Below the pieces are notes generated by a model. That model ran no database searches and was not told the origin of the DNA. It was given only the letters and a program-made list of their open reading frames with translations. Of a stretch of 50,849 nt of DNA, positions 31,053 to 40,124 are shown piece after piece (position 1 is the stretch's first letter; each line of letters starts with the position of its first letter). Made by a program: the position numbers and the translations under genes. The stretch comes from Clostridiales bacterium (GTDB taxonomy: Bacteria; Bacillota; Clostridia; Christensenellales; CAG-138). The stretch is from assembly GCA_012517905.1 (NCBI GenBank), contig JAAYUE010000019.1, positions 1 to 50,849 of the forward strand, written 5' to 3'.

Positions 31053-33080
31053 CTATTTTCTCGAGCGTCCGCGGTTTCGCCGCTTGGCGCCGATGGTGCC
31101 GGGTTTCGGTTTGGCGGCGCGCTCGAGCGCTTCCTCGCCGGAGAGTTTTTTAATCTCGTCCCGCAGCTTCGCCGCATGCTCAAACTCGAGCTCGCGCGCC
31201 GCGGCGCGCATCTCGTCCGTGAGCATCTTCACACGCGCGGCCTTTTCCTCGTCGCTCATCTCGTCGCCGACGTCTTCGACCTTCGTCGTGATCAGCAGCG
31301 TTTCGCGCACCGCTTTGCGGATGCTCTGCGGCGTGATCCCGTGCTCCTCGTTGAACGCCATCTGGAGGGTTCTGCGCCGGTTCGTCTCGTCCATTGCGTA
31401 CTGCATGGACGGCGTGACCGTGTCCGCATAGAGGATGACCTTGCCCTCGACGTTTCGAGCCGCGCGGCCGATGGTCTGCACAAGACTCGTGGACGAACGT
31501 AAAAACCCTTCCTTATCCGCGTCCAGAATCGCAACGAGCCCCACTTCCGGCAAGTCCAGTCCCTCTCTCAGCAGGTTAATCCCCACAAGCACATCGAAAT
31601 CGCCCAGCCGCAGGTCGCGGATGATCTCCATGCGCTCGATGGTCTCGATGTCCGCGTGCATATAGCGCACCCGAACCCCCATGCCGTCGAGGTATTCGGT
31701 GAGGTCCTCCGCCATGCGCTTGGTCAGCGTGGTGACCAGCGTGCGGTAGCCCTTCTGCGCCTGCATGCGTACCTCCCCAAGCAGGTTGTCAATCTGTCCT
31801 TTGACGGGCCGAACCTCCACTTCAGGGTCAATCAGGCCTGTCGGACGGATGATCTGCTCCACAACCTGCGTTGCGCGCTTCATCTCGTATTCGGCCGGCG
31901 TGGCGGAGACGCAGATCATCTGCGGAATGCGCGCCTCAAACTCCGGAAACTTGAGCGGGCGGTTGTCGAACGCGCTGGGAATACGGAACCCGTAGTCCAC
32001 CAGCGAGGTCTTTCGCGCGAGGTCGCCGCGGTACATGGCGCCGATCTGCGGAATGGTCACATGGCTCTCGTCGATGAACACCATGAAATCCTTGGGAAAA
32101 TAGTCGATCAGCGTAAACGGCGGCTGGCCCGGTTTTCGCCCGTCGAAATAGCGCGAATAGTTTTCAATGCCGTTGCAATAGCCGATTTCGCGCATCATTT
32201 CGATGTCATACTGCGTGCGCTGCTCGATGCGCTGCGCCTCGATGAGCCGGTCCATGCGCTTGAATTCGTCCCGGCGGGCAAGCGCGTCGTCCCAGATCCT
32301 GTCGATCGCCGCGTCGAGCTTGTCGCGGCTCGTCGCATAGTGCGAGGCGGGAAATACCGCCACATGCGCGCGCTCGCCGAGCAGCTCGCCCGTGAGCGAG
32401 TTGACGTCCATGATGCGCTCCACCTCGTCGCCGAAAAACTCGACGCGCACCGCCGTACCCGCGCTGGAGACGGGGAAGATGTCCAGCACGTCTCCGCGCA
32501 CGCGGAACGTTCCGCGTGAAAAATCCAGATCGTTGCGCTGAAACTGGATGTCCACGAGCTTTTTGACGACCTCCTCGCGGGAGATCTGCATGCCCTTTCT
32601 GAGCGAAACGGACATGCGCATATACTCTTCCGGATCGCCGAGCGCATAGATGCACGAAACGGACGCGACGATGATCACATCCCGCCGTTCGTTGAGCGAG
32701 CTCGTCGCGCTGTATCTGAGGCGGTCGATCTCCTCGTTGATGTCCACCGTTTTTTCGATGTATGTGTCGGACGAGGGGATATACGCCTCCGGCTGATAAT
32801 AGTCGTAATAGCTCACGAAATACTCCACCGCGCTGTCGGGGAAAAACTCCCGAAACTCGGAGCAGAGCTGCGCCGCGAGCGTCTTGTTGTGCGCGATGAC
32901 GAGCGTGGGCTTCTGCACGCGCTCGATCACCTTTGCCATGGTGTAGGTTTTGCCGCTGCCGGTGACGCCGAGCAGCACCTGCGTCCCGTCGCCGCGCAGA
33001 ATCCCCTCCGCAAGCCGGTCGATGGCCTGCGGCTGGTCGCCCGCGGGTTCATATTCGGATACCAGTCTGAATTCGTTCAT
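31053..33080 (-). CDS. uvrB: Excinuclease ABC subunit B
   Basis: A 675-residue nucleotide excision repair helicase that loads on DNA with UvrA and recruits UvrC. Walker A is GVTGSGKT (about 38-45). The damage-probing beta-hairpin is [20 protein letters not shown]. Helicase motifs include [11 protein letters not shown] and [17 protein letters not shown]. The C-terminal UVR motif ([17 protein letters not shown]) binds UvrC. Length is standard. The ATG overlaps the stop of the upstream Dabb gene (ATGA at 33080-33077) and has no separate ribosome binding site, so translation is coupled. Confidence 0.98.
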   Translation of the reverse strand: MNEFRLVSEYEPAGDQPQAIDRLAEGILRGDGTQVLLGVTGSGKTYTMAKVIERVQKPTLVIAHNKTLAAQLCSEFREFFPDSAVEYFVSYYDYYQPEAYIPSSDTYIEKTVDINEEIDRLRYSATSSLNERRDVIIVASVSCIYALGDPEEYMRMSVSLRKGMQISREEVVKKLVDIQFQRNDLDFSRGTFRVRGDVLDIFPVSSAGTAVRVEFFGDEVERIMDVNSLTGELLGERAHVAVFPASHYATSRDKLDAAIDRIWDDALARRDEFKRMDRLIEAQRIEQRTQYDIEMMREIGYCNGIENYSRYFDGRKPGQPPFTLIDYFPKDFMVFIDESHVTIPQIGAMYRGDLARKTSLVDYGFRIPSAFDNRPLKFPEFEARIPQMICVSATPAEYEMKRATQVVEQIIRPTGLIDPEVEVRPVKGQIDNLLGEVRMQAQKGYRTLVTTLTKRMAEDLTEYLDGMGVRVRYMHADIETIERMEIIRDLRLGDFDVLVGINLLREGLDLPEVGLVAILDADKEGFLRSSTSLVQTIGRAARNVEGKVILYADTVTPSMQYAMDETNRRRTLQMAFNEEHGITPQSIRKAVRETLLITTKVEDVGDEMSDEEKAARVKMLTDEMRAAARELEFEHAAKLRDEIKKLSGEEALERAAKPKPGTIGAKRRNRGRSRK

Positions 33081-33367
33081 GGCATTTCATAGACGACGGT
33101 CTTTCCGTCGATTCGGTGCGCATAGATATACTCCCGCGCTTTTTCGTGCGCCGGGTGTTTGTCGTACACCGCGATGGCGTCGAGGTCGGCAAACGTACAC
33201 GTCAGCGCAAGGTCATAGCTGCGCGCGCCGTTGTGCCAGATGTCCACGCCAGTCTCCATGGAGAGGATCTCGGGGATTTTGCCGACCATGCCGTGCAGCT
33301 TTTCGATGACGGTCGGCAGGCATTCCTCGGGATCGCGAAACTGAAAGAGTACGATGTATTTGAGCAA
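33077..33367 (-). CDS. Dabb-family (stress-responsive alpha/beta barrel) protein, second of a pair
   Basis: A 96-residue dimeric ferredoxin-like barrel protein. Family features are [10 protein letters not shown] at the start, [40 protein letters not shown] and [11 protein letters not shown]. Dabb proteins are small and often stress-induced, with mostly unknown activity. The start is TTG 33367, with AAAGGAG seven bases upstream. It is paralogous to the gene at 33431-33715 and overlaps uvrB, so a holA-Dabb-Dabb-uvrB transcript is likely. Confidence 0.88.
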   Translation of the reverse strand: MLKYIVLFQFRDPEECLPTVIEKLHGMVGKIPEILSMETGVDIWHNGARSYDLALTCTFADLDAIAVYDKHPAHEKAREYIYAHRIDGKTVVYEMP

Positions 33368-33430
33368 GTAAACGCTCCTTTCGCAAAACGCAACTGTCGC
33401 CGAGCCGCCCGCGCAACGCGGGCGGACGGA

Positions 33431-33715
33431 TTAAAACTCGAAATCGACCGTCGCCGTCGCCGTGCGGTGCGCTTTGATGTAGGCGCGCGCCTTCTCATGC
33501 TCGGGGTGACGGTCGTAAGCGGCGAGGTCCTCCTTCGTGTCGAAGGTGACGATGAGCGCGAGGTCAAAGCTGCGCTCGCTGTGCTTGAAGTCCCGCCCGG
33601 TCTCGATGCTGTGGATTTCGGGAATCCTGTCTTTGAGCGCGAGCAGCATTTCGCCGGCAACCGACGCCTGCTCGTCCGGATTTTCAAATTTGGTAAAGAC
33701 GATGTGCTTGATCAT
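33431..33715 (-). CDS. Dabb-family protein, first of a pair
   Basis: A 94-residue Dabb protein: MIKHIVFTKFENPDEQ, LALKDRIPEIHSIETGRDFK, SFDLALIVTFDTKEDLAAYD and HPEHEKARAYIKAHR match the family. It differs from its neighbour at many positions, so the duplication is old. AAAAGGAG lies about eight bases before the ATG. It follows holA by 35 bases. Function unknown; the barrel may bind small organic or oxidised molecules. Confidence 0.9.
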   Translation of the reverse strand: MIKHIVFTKFENPDEQASVAGEMLLALKDRIPEIHSIETGRDFKHSERSFDLALIVTFDTKEDLAAYDRHPEHEKARAYIKAHRTATATVDFEF

Positions 33716-33750
33716 GCGTATGTCTCCTTTTATTTTGAACCGTTATTTTA

Positions 33751-34728
33751 TCAGAAGTTTTGCTGGCAGGCCAGAATCAGCGAGTCCTCCGCTTTTGCCA
33801 GTCCCTGTTTCTGCTTCCACTCCACCGCGATGAAATCGTCCAGCATTTTCACCAGCTGTTCGTAGCTGCGCTTTTTTGCGCTGGCGACCGCTTTTTTCGC
33901 CGGATACGGCTTCATGCCCAAGATCTGCGCGATCTGCGCCTCGTTTTTTCCGTCCAGCAGCAGTTGCTTCGCGCCCAGCACGCCGCGCACGTTCCGCTCG
34001 CACAGCGTCGCTAGCCCGATCGCGCTTTCGGAAGGATCGCTCAGCAGCGAGGCGAGAATGCGGATTCCCTCGCGCTTGTTTCCCGCCCAGAGCGGGTCCA
34101 TGATCTTAAACACCTCGTATTCGCTCGACGGCTTGACGCAGGCGTCCACCGCCTGCACCGTCACGCGGTTGCCAAAACCGACGTATGCGCCGAGCATCAG
34201 CAGCGTATTTTCCAGCGCGCCGAGGTCCACGCCGAGATACTGAATCATCTGATGCGCCGCCATGCCGTCCAGCGGGATGCCGTTTTCCTTTGCGCGCTTT
34301 TGCAGAAACGCCTGCGCCTGCGCGGGCTCGAGCGGGTTAAACGACACCGCGCGCCCCAGCGCGTCGATCGCCTTATACAGCGGATTGGTCTTCGGCGCCT
34401 TGCCCGGGCGCACGAACAGCAGCGCCGTGGTCTCCGGCACCGTTTTAACGTAGTCCTCCAGCGCGTTGGCGGTATCCGCGTCGAATTCCTGTGCCACCAC
34501 CACGCGAAGATCGTCGAAAAACGGCAGCGTTTCCGCCGCGGCCTGAATGTCCGACGGCAACGGAGCCTTCAAAAACGTCGTGTTCATCTCCCGCAGGTCG
34601 GGGTTTGTGCGCTCGACGAGCGCCCGCAAGCCCTTATTGAGGCTGTACGGGTCCTCTCCGCAGAAATAGTACGCGCCGCCGACGGGTTTGCCGCCCGCCA
34701 GCTCATTGAGAAATGCGATTCCGTCCAT
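33751..34728 (-). CDS. holA: DNA polymerase III subunit delta
   Basis: A 325-residue clamp-loader subunit that opens the beta clamp. GGAYYFCGEDPYSLNKGLRA at the N-terminus, LPFFDDLRVVVAQEFD, VDLGALENTLLMLGAYVG and the C-terminal collar segment AKKRSYEQLVKMLDDF fit the HolA family. The start codon has no Shine-Dalgarno site: TATAAT (34741-34736) ends seven bases before the ATG, so the transcript should be leaderless or nearly so. A DnaA-box cluster lies 115-275 bases upstream, which raises the possibility of DnaA control of a replisome gene. Dabb genes and uvrB follow. Confidence 0.95.
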   Translation of the reverse strand: MDGIAFLNELAGGKPVGGAYYFCGEDPYSLNKGLRALVERTNPDLREMNTTFLKAPLPSDIQAAAETLPFFDDLRVVVAQEFDADTANALEDYVKTVPETTALLFVRPGKAPKTNPLYKAIDALGRAVSFNPLEPAQAQAFLQKRAKENGIPLDGMAAHQMIQYLGVDLGALENTLLMLGAYVGFGNRVTVQAVDACVKPSSEYEVFKIMDPLWAGNKREGIRILASLLSDPSESAIGLATLCERNVRGVLGAKQLLLDGKNEAQIAQILGMKPYPAKKAVASAKKRSYEQLVKMLDDFIAVEWKQKQGLAKAEDSLILACQQNF

Positions 34729-34735
34729 AGGGGTT

Positions 34736-34763
34736 ATTATACCATCCTCCGCGTTTCTTGCAA
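34736..34763 (-). promoter_or_regulatory. Promoter of holA, apparently leaderless
   Basis: TTGCAA (34763-34758), 16-base spacer, TATAAT (34741-34736), then seven bases (AACCCCT) and ATG 34728. Confidence 0.7.
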
Positions 34764-34843
34764 ACGATTGTTCTCAAAATTCTACGCTCATGCTTCTTTT
34801 TTAGGAGAACCCCGATCGATTTCCACCCTTGTGCCGGCGTTCC

Positions 34844-35001
34844 GTTTCCACAAAGTTTTCCACACTCTGGGGATAACTCTGTGGATAACGGCGGAAAAAT
34901 TCAAACCACAATCGAAAAATCGTCCGAAAAACGCCGTTTTCCGATGAACAAACCGTGGCCGGACCAAACGGTTGTTCACCAAATGCACAGAGTTATCCAC
35001 A
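34844..35001. promoter_or_regulatory. Cluster of DnaA boxes between comEC and holA
   Basis: Perfect TTATCCACA on + at 34993-35001 and on - at 34888-34880. TTTTCCACA at 34856-34864 fits the relaxed TTWTNCACA pattern. Single- and double-mismatch copies are at 34876-34868 (TTATCCCCA) and 34844-34852 (GTTTCCACA). Five sites fall in 158 bases, where none would be expected by chance. The two minus-strand sites are spaced 12 bases start to start. There is no dnaA or dnaN gene near, so this is more likely a DnaA-binding control or titration site than oriC. Confidence 0.7.
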
Positions 35002-35020
35002 ATGGCCCCGACTGCATGGT

Positions 35021-36571
35021 TCAGACCGTCCGCGCAAGCAGCGCCCAGAGCGCGGCGGACGCGGCAAAGAGCGCGCCGGCATACAGTGCGCGCCGTTTCG
35101 CGTCTCGAAGGCAGAGCCGCGAGGCAAAGAGCATCGCGGTCAGCCAAAGCAGATACGCCGCCGCCGGCGGAGGGGGTAAATACAGCGTGATGCGCCCGCC
35201 GTATCGCGCGACGGCGAGGATTCCGTCCAGCGCCACACGGCCGACCGAGCAGACGGCGCCGCCCAGCGGATACCAGAGATACGACAGCAGCACGCCGACA
35301 AACGCTGGAATCAGGAACAAGCCGGCAAACGGAAGCACAAACAGATTCGTTACGATGGAGAGCAGCTGCGCCTGCTCGAAAAACAGGCAGCTCGTCGGCA
35401 GCGTGCCAATCACCACGGCGGCGCTCGCGCCGATTAAGCCCGACGCCGCGGAACCCAGCCTCGCCAGCGGGCGCTGGAACAACGGCGCAAGCAGAACGAG
35501 CGACAGCACCGCGACAAACGAAAGCTGAAACCCCGCGCTTCAGAGCGAATACGGCCGGACGATCAGGATGAGCACAAACGCGGCGGACAGCGCGCTGAGC
35601 GCATCCAGCCGCCGCCGGAGCGGGAACGCCAGCAGACCGATGGTCATCATGATGCCGCTGCGCACGACCGGCGGGGAAAACGCCGTAATCGCCGCATACA
35701 GCGCGCAGAAGGCCGCGACCGCAGCGAAGCGCACCCAGGCGTTACGGCGAAAGAGCAGCGAAAACGCGGCCGCAAGCAGGGACACGTGCAGGCCGGACAC
35801 CGCGAGCAGATGCGCGATGCCCGTGCCGCGAAAGGCGGCGAGCATCTCGTCTTCAATGTCCGACGTGTCGCCGAGCATCATGCCCTTCGCCTCGCCGGGC
35901 GCGTTCGGAAAGAGCGCCTCGATGCGACCGCCGATGTGCTCCCGCAGTCGCAGGAGCCAGCCGTATGCATCCGGCGGCGATTGTGCGATCACGGCCGTCT
36001 CGCCTTTTGCAAACGCGACGGCGAATACGCCGCTCGCCCGGTCGCCGAGGCGATATTGCTCGGCGGACGGCACGACGTCCGCCTCAGCGGAGACGATCTG
36101 TCCATAGGCGGGCGGCTCGGCAAAGTCTGAAAACAGCCGCAGCCTGCCGTCGACCGGCGTACCGTCCAGCGTTGCGTTTGCAAGGTATACGCGCCAGCTT
36201 CCGTCCTCCCGCGCCTCCGGCGTTTCGCAGATACGCCCCTGCACCGCACCCGTCCCGGTCGGCACGGACGACGGCGCGGCGAGTGCGACGCGCACGAACC
36301 CTACCGCCATGCACACGAGAAACACGACCCACATCGCCTTTTTCGCAAGCCTGGCGCCGAACGCGGCGATCAGCAGCGCGAGCGCCGCGACCAGCGCGCT
36401 AATCAGCGAAAATCCGTCTCCGATCAGCAGCCCGAACAGCAGCCCCGCCGCCGCGACGGCGGCCGGGCGCGCGTGAAACAACGGCGCGCGAATGACGCCG
36501 ATCGAATAAGCGTCCCTCGGCGAAAAAAGGCGGGGGTCTTTTGCTGTTTCTCTCGTTTCTTTAGGCGGCAT
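35021..36571 (-). pseudogene. comEC: ComEC/Rec2 DNA-uptake channel, interrupted by an in-frame TGA and lacking the MBL domain
   Basis: Two open segments in the same frame are split only by TGA at 35542-35540. The first (343 codons) holds N-terminal helices, the DUF4131/OB region and the competence core with FRGTGIAHLLAVSGLHVSLL. The second resumes SAGFQLSFVAVLSLVLLAPL. Homologs have a hydrophobic or aromatic residue at the TGA position (L-x-[SD]-A-G-F-Q-L-S-F), so a point mutation, for example from TGG or TTA, explains it. The joined product would be 516 residues; the C-terminal metallo-beta-lactamase domain of full ComEC is absent. TGA is an ordinary stop elsewhere in the window. ATG 36571 is preceded closely by a promoter and has no Shine-Dalgarno sequence. 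Confidence 0.8.
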
Positions 36572-36579
36572 CGGTTCGA

Positions 36580-36607
36580 GTTAAACACAGGACGCCGCGT
36601 TTGTCAA
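36580..36607 (-). promoter_or_regulatory. Promoter of comEC, nearly leaderless
   Basis: TTGACA (36607-36602), 16-base spacer, TTTAAC (36585-36580), then eight bases to ATG 36571. Confidence 0.5.
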
Positions 36608-36627
36608 TCGTGTGCGGCGCGCTTGGT

Positions 36628-36656
36628 TGTGCGAACGCGCGGCAGGGTGTTATACT
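36628..36656 (+). promoter_or_regulatory. Promoter of the prmA operon
   Basis: TTGTGC (36628-36633), 17-base spacer, TATACT (36651-36656), divergent from comEC. Confidence 0.7.
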
Positions 36657-36714
36657 GACTACGACACTACGGTTTGCCGCGCTTTTTTACGCGGACGGAC
36701 AGGAAAGATTGCAC

Positions 36715-37683
36715 ATGAAATGGTTGGAACTCTGCGTCTACACGACCGACGCGGGACTGGATGCGGTGACGTTCGCGTTTTCGAAAGCCGGCATCGATCA
36801 GGTGAGCATTGAAGAGAGCCACGAGCGCGCGATGGCGTTTTTAAACGAGCGCGCGGTCTACTGGGACTTTGCGGATGCGGACAAGGTCGGCGTGGACGAA
36901 CCCTGCGTCAAGGCGTATGTGGCGGACGTGCCCGAAAGCGCGCCGGTGGTCGCCGAAGTCAAGCGCGAGATCGCGCATCTTCGGGAAACGGACCTCGGCT
37001 TCGACGCAGGCTCGCTTCTCGTCGTGGTCAACCGCATGGACGACGCGGACTGGGAAAACAACTGGAAGGCATACTATAAGCCGCTCAATATCGGAGCGCG
37101 GCTGTATGTGCTGCCCTGCTGGATAGAGGAGCCCGCGCCCGAAGGTCGGGTGACGCTGAAGCTCGATCCCGGCGTGGCCTTCGGCACCGGCGAGCACCAC
37201 ACCACGCGCATGTGCCTCGAGCTGCTCGAAACCGTGGTCAAGCCGGGCGACGACATGCTCGACCTCGGCTGCGGCAGCGGCATCCTCTCCGTCGCCTCCG
37301 TCCTGCTCGGCGCAAAGCACGCCGTCGCGGTGGACATCGACCCCGTAGCCGAACACGTCGCGCGCGAAAACGCCGCCATGAACGGCGTGGACGGCTCGAA
37401 CTACGACGTGCTGATCGGCGATCTGATGAGCGACGAAGCGCTCTGCGCGCGCATCCGGCGCGGCTACGACGTCGTTGCGGCAAACATCGTTGCGGGGGTC
37501 ATCATCGCCATTGCGCCGTTTGCAAGAACCTGCTGCAAAACGGGCACGCCGTTTATCGTCTCCGGCATCATAGACGAGCGGGAGGTCGAGGTAACAGCCG
37601 CCGTGACTGCGGCGGGCTTCTCCGTGGAAACCGTACTGCGCAGCGAGGGTTGGGTGGCCATGCTGCTGCGCGCACAGGGGTAA
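36715..37683 (+). CDS. prmA: Ribosomal protein L11 methyltransferase
   Basis: A 322-residue SAM-dependent methyltransferase that trimethylates ribosomal protein L11. The N-terminal substrate-recognition domain starts MKWLELCVYTTDAGLDAV. The linker region has WENNWKAYYKPLNIGARLYV. The catalytic domain has LDPGVAFGTGEHHTTRMCLE, DLGCGSGILSVAS (SAM binding) and DVVAANIVAGVI (the N-I-x-A motif). ATG 36715 follows AGGAAAG, which matches the family N-terminus; an upstream in-frame start at 36601 overlaps the promoter. It is first in a four-gene run prmA-rsmE-mtaB-HIT. Confidence 0.96.
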   Translation: MKWLELCVYTTDAGLDAVTFAFSKAGIDQVSIEESHERAMAFLNERAVYWDFADADKVGVDEPCVKAYVADVPESAPVVAEVKREIAHLRETDLGFDAGSLLVVVNRMDDADWENNWKAYYKPLNIGARLYVLPCWIEEPAPEGRVTLKLDPGVAFGTGEHHTTRMCLELLETVVKPGDDMLDLGCGSGILSVASVLLGAKHAVAVDIDPVAEHVARENAAMNGVDGSNYDVLIGDLMSDEALCARIRRGYDVVAANIVAGVIIAIAPFARTCCKTGTPFIVSGIIDEREVEVTAAVTAAGFSVETVLRSEGWVAMLLRAQG

Positions 37684-37688
37684 CGCGC

Positions 37689-38408
37689 ATGCGCCGGTTT
37701 TTCTGCGACGACATCGCGGGCGGCACCGCAACCATCACGGGCGACGACGCGCACCACATCGGCCGCGTGCTCCGCATGAAGGCGGGGGACACGCTCTCGC
37801 TCTGCGACGGCGCGGGCTACGAATACGACGCGGTGATTACCTCCGTCTCTGCGGAGGCGGCCGTCTGCGCGGTAGGAGAGCGGCGAAAGAGCGGCGCGGA
37901 AAGCCCCGTTCAGGTGACGCTGTTCCAGTGCCTGCCCAAGACGGGCAAGCTGGAGACCATCGTGCAAAAATGCACGGAGCTCGGCGTATTCGCCGTTGCG
38001 CCCGTGCTCTCCGCGCGCTGCGTGGTCGTGCCAAACAAGGATTTTGAAAAAAAGCGCGAGCGTTACGCCCGCGTCGCCGCCGAAGCGGCCAAGCAGAGCC
38101 GCCGCGCGTTGGTGCCCGAGGTGCTGCCGCTTGTCGAGCTCAAGCAAATCGACCCACGGGCGTTCGACCTGTTTTTGGTCGCCTATGAAGAGGAAACCGC
38201 CCGCTCGCTCAAGCAGGCGCTGCGCGCGGCAAGCGCGCCGCAGCGCATCGCGCTTTTCATCGGCCCCGAAGGCGGGCTGGAAGAAAGCGAAGTAGCACGC
38301 CTCACGGGCGCGGGCGCGGTGAGCGTCTCCCTCGGGGCGCGCATCCTGCGCACCGAGACGGCCGGCATGGCGATGCTCGCGCAGGTGCTCTACGAGGTAG
38401 GGTCATGA
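37689..38408 (+). CDS. rsmE: 16S rRNA (uracil(1498)-N(3))-methyltransferase
   Basis: A 239-residue SPOUT-class enzyme that methylates U1498 of 16S rRNA. The N-terminal PUA-like part contains DDAHHIGRVLRMKAGDTL. The SPOUT knot has QCLPKTGKLETIVQKCTELG, then FIGPEGGLEESEV and VSLGARILRTETAGMAML, which form the SAM site. The ATG lies five bases after the prmA stop without a clear ribosome binding site, so reinitiation from prmA is likely. Confidence 0.96.
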   Translation: MRRFFCDDIAGGTATITGDDAHHIGRVLRMKAGDTLSLCDGAGYEYDAVITSVSAEAAVCAVGERRKSGAESPVQVTLFQCLPKTGKLETIVQKCTELGVFAVAPVLSARCVVVPNKDFEKKRERYARVAAEAAKQSRRALVPEVLPLVELKQIDPRAFDLFLVAYEEETARSLKQALRAASAPQRIALFIGPEGGLEESEVARLTGAGAVSVSLGARILRTETAGMAMLAQVLYEVGS

Positions 38409-38454
38409 TGACGAAAAGAGTCATGCTTCCGCATGGATCATTTGAGGCAACAAT

Positions 38455-39729
38455 ATGAAAGCGGCGCTGACCACGCTCGGCTGCAAGGTAAACCACTATG
38501 AAACCGAAGCCATGCGCGAGCTCTTCGCGCAGGACGGCTGGGAACTCGTGGACTTTTCCGACACGGCGGACGTCTACGTGGTGAACACCTGCACCGTAAC
38601 GCAGACGAGCGACACGAAGTCGCGCCAGATGATCGCCCGCGCGCACCGCAGCAACCCGGACGCGCTGGTCGTCGCCGTCGGCTGCTATGCGCAGACCGCG
38701 CCGGAGACCGTCGCGGCGCTGGAGGGCGTCGGGCTCGTCGTCGGCACCGACGGACGAAAAGAAATCGTCTCCCGCGTAAAAGAGGCGCTTCTGGCGAAGT
38801 CCGGCGAAGCATACGTTTCCCCGATCCAAGAAATGCGAACGTTCGAACCGCTTTCCGCCGTGCGCGACTCGCGCACGCGCGCCACGCTGAAGATTCAGGA
38901 CGGCTGCGTCAACTTCTGCTCCTACTGCATCATTCCCTATGCGCGCGGCCCCCTGCGCTCCCGTCCGCTGGACGAAATCTCCGGCGAAGTGGCGCTACTT
39001 GCCGCGGAGGGATACCGGGAGATCGTGCTCACGGGCATCCACCTCGCGAGTTACGGGCGCGATTTTACAGAAAAAAGCGCGACGCTGCTCGACGCCATCG
39101 CGCGCGCAAGCGAGCCTGACGGCATAAAGCGCATCCGCCTCGGCTCGCTCGAGCCGCTGTTTGTCACCGGGGCGACGGCAAAAGCACTCTCCGAGAACCC
39201 GAAGATCTGCCGCCAGTTCCACCTTTCGCTCCAGAGCGGGTCGGACACGGTGCTGAAGCGCATGAACCGGCGCTATACGGCAGAAGAATACCTGCAGGCC
39301 GTCGGACTGCTGCGACAATACATGCCGGACTGCGCCGTCACCACGGACGTGATCGCGGGCTTTCCCGGCGAGACGGAGCAGGAGCACCGCGAGACGCTCG
39401 CGTTCTGCGAGCGCGCGGCGTTTGCGCGGATGCACGTGTTTCCCTTTTCGCTGCGCAAGGGCACAAAGGCGGAAACCCTCGGCGGACAGCTGCCCAGGGC
39501 GGTCAAGGAAGCGCGGGCAAAGGAGCTCCTTTCGTTGGGCAAACGCCTGACGGCGCAATCCCTGCGCGCGCAGATCGGCAGCGTGGTCGAGGTGCTGGCC
39601 GAAAGCGACGGCGCGGGCTACAGCGGCAATTACATCCGCGTCCGCACCGACGCGCCGGAGGGCGACATCGTTCGCATCCGCCTCGAGGGATTCGACGGAG
39701 AGATGGCGTTCGGCGCACGTTTGGATTGA
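38455..39729 (+). CDS. mtaB: tRNA t6A37 methylthiotransferase MtaB
   Basis: A 424-residue radical-SAM enzyme that converts t6A to ms2t6A at position 37 of tRNA. The N-terminal UPF0004 domain supplies three cluster cysteines (TLGCKVNHYETEAM, NTCTVTQTSDTKSRQ and VAVGCYAQ). The radical SAM motif is GCVNFCSYCIIPYARGPLRS. A TRAM-like domain ends the protein (IGSVVEVLAESDGAGYSGNY). GAGG lies about eight bases before the ATG. The small gap after rsmE (46 bases) shows no terminator. Confidence 0.95.
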   Translation: MKAALTTLGCKVNHYETEAMRELFAQDGWELVDFSDTADVYVVNTCTVTQTSDTKSRQMIARAHRSNPDALVVAVGCYAQTAPETVAALEGVGLVVGTDGRKEIVSRVKEALLAKSGEAYVSPIQEMRTFEPLSAVRDSRTRATLKIQDGCVNFCSYCIIPYARGPLRSRPLDEISGEVALLAAEGYREIVLTGIHLASYGRDFTEKSATLLDAIARASEPDGIKRIRLGSLEPLFVTGATAKALSENPKICRQFHLSLQSGSDTVLKRMNRRYTAEEYLQAVGLLRQYMPDCAVTTDVIAGFPGETEQEHRETLAFCERAAFARMHVFPFSLRKGTKAETLGGQLPRAVKEARAKELLSLGKRLTAQSLRAQIGSVVEVLAESDGAGYSGNYIRVRTDAPEGDIVRIRLEGFDGEMAFGARLD

Positions 39730-39755
39730 ATTGATACGGGCAAACGGGGTACAAT
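39727..39755 (+). promoter_or_regulatory. Possible internal promoter for the HIT gene
   Basis: TTGAAT (39727-39732, overlapping the mtaB stop), 17-base spacer, TACAAT (39750-39755). Confidence 0.55.
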
Positions 39756-39779
39756 AGACAAAAGGAGTTGAGACAACAA

Positions 39780-40124
39780 ATGAGCAGCTGCATCTTCTGT
39801 AAGATCGTCGCGGGCGAGCTTCCCTCGAAAAAAGTATACGAGGACGATCTGGTCGTCGCGATTCACGACATCGAGCCGCAGTCCCCCGTGCATGTGCTCG
39901 TCGTGCCGAAAAAGCACATCTCGGGCGTAAACGAGATCACCGCCGAGGACGAGGCCATCATCGGCCATTCGTATGCGGTGATATCGAACCTCGTCAAAGA
40001 ACTCGGCGTGGCCGAAACGGGCTACCGCGTGGTCGTCAACAGCGGGCGGGACGGACAGCAGAGCGTTCCGCATCTGCATTTCCATATACTGGGCGGCAGG
40101 ATGCTGGCGTGGCCTCCGGGTTGA
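39780..40124 (+). CDS. HIT (histidine triad) family hydrolase, HinT-like
   Basis: A 114-residue HIT protein. It starts SSCIFCKIVAGELPSKKVYE with a CxxC typical of HinT, then DIEPQSPVHVLVVPKKHIS, and the catalytic triad is QSVPHLHFHILGGRML. HinT enzymes hydrolyse nucleoside phosphoramidates such as AMP-lysine. AAAGGAG (39761-39767) lies 12 bases before the ATG. The last codons (encoding AWPPG) are also the first part of the first of three 66-bp tandem repeats that fill the region after the gene. Confidence 0.94.
   Translation: MSSCIFCKIVAGELPSKKVYEDDLVVAIHDIEPQSPVHVLVVPKKHISGVNEITAEDEAIIGHSYAVISNLVKELGVAETGYRVVVNSGRDGQQSVPHLHFHILGGRMLAWPPG

Noticed and set aside
34844-35001. Chromosomal origin oriC
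   Set aside because: No dnaA, dnaN, rpmH or rnpA is near and no clear AT-rich unwinding region is seen; a DnaA-binding regulatory site is the more modest reading.
35509-35540. Frameshift as the cause of the split comEC
   Set aside because: Both parts are in the same frame; only the stop codon separates them.
35540-35542. TGA in comEC as selenocysteine or as a genome-wide recoded Trp codon
   Set aside because: TGA ends many normal genes in this window, often in ATGA overlaps, and no SECIS-like element or selenoprotein family fits ComEC.
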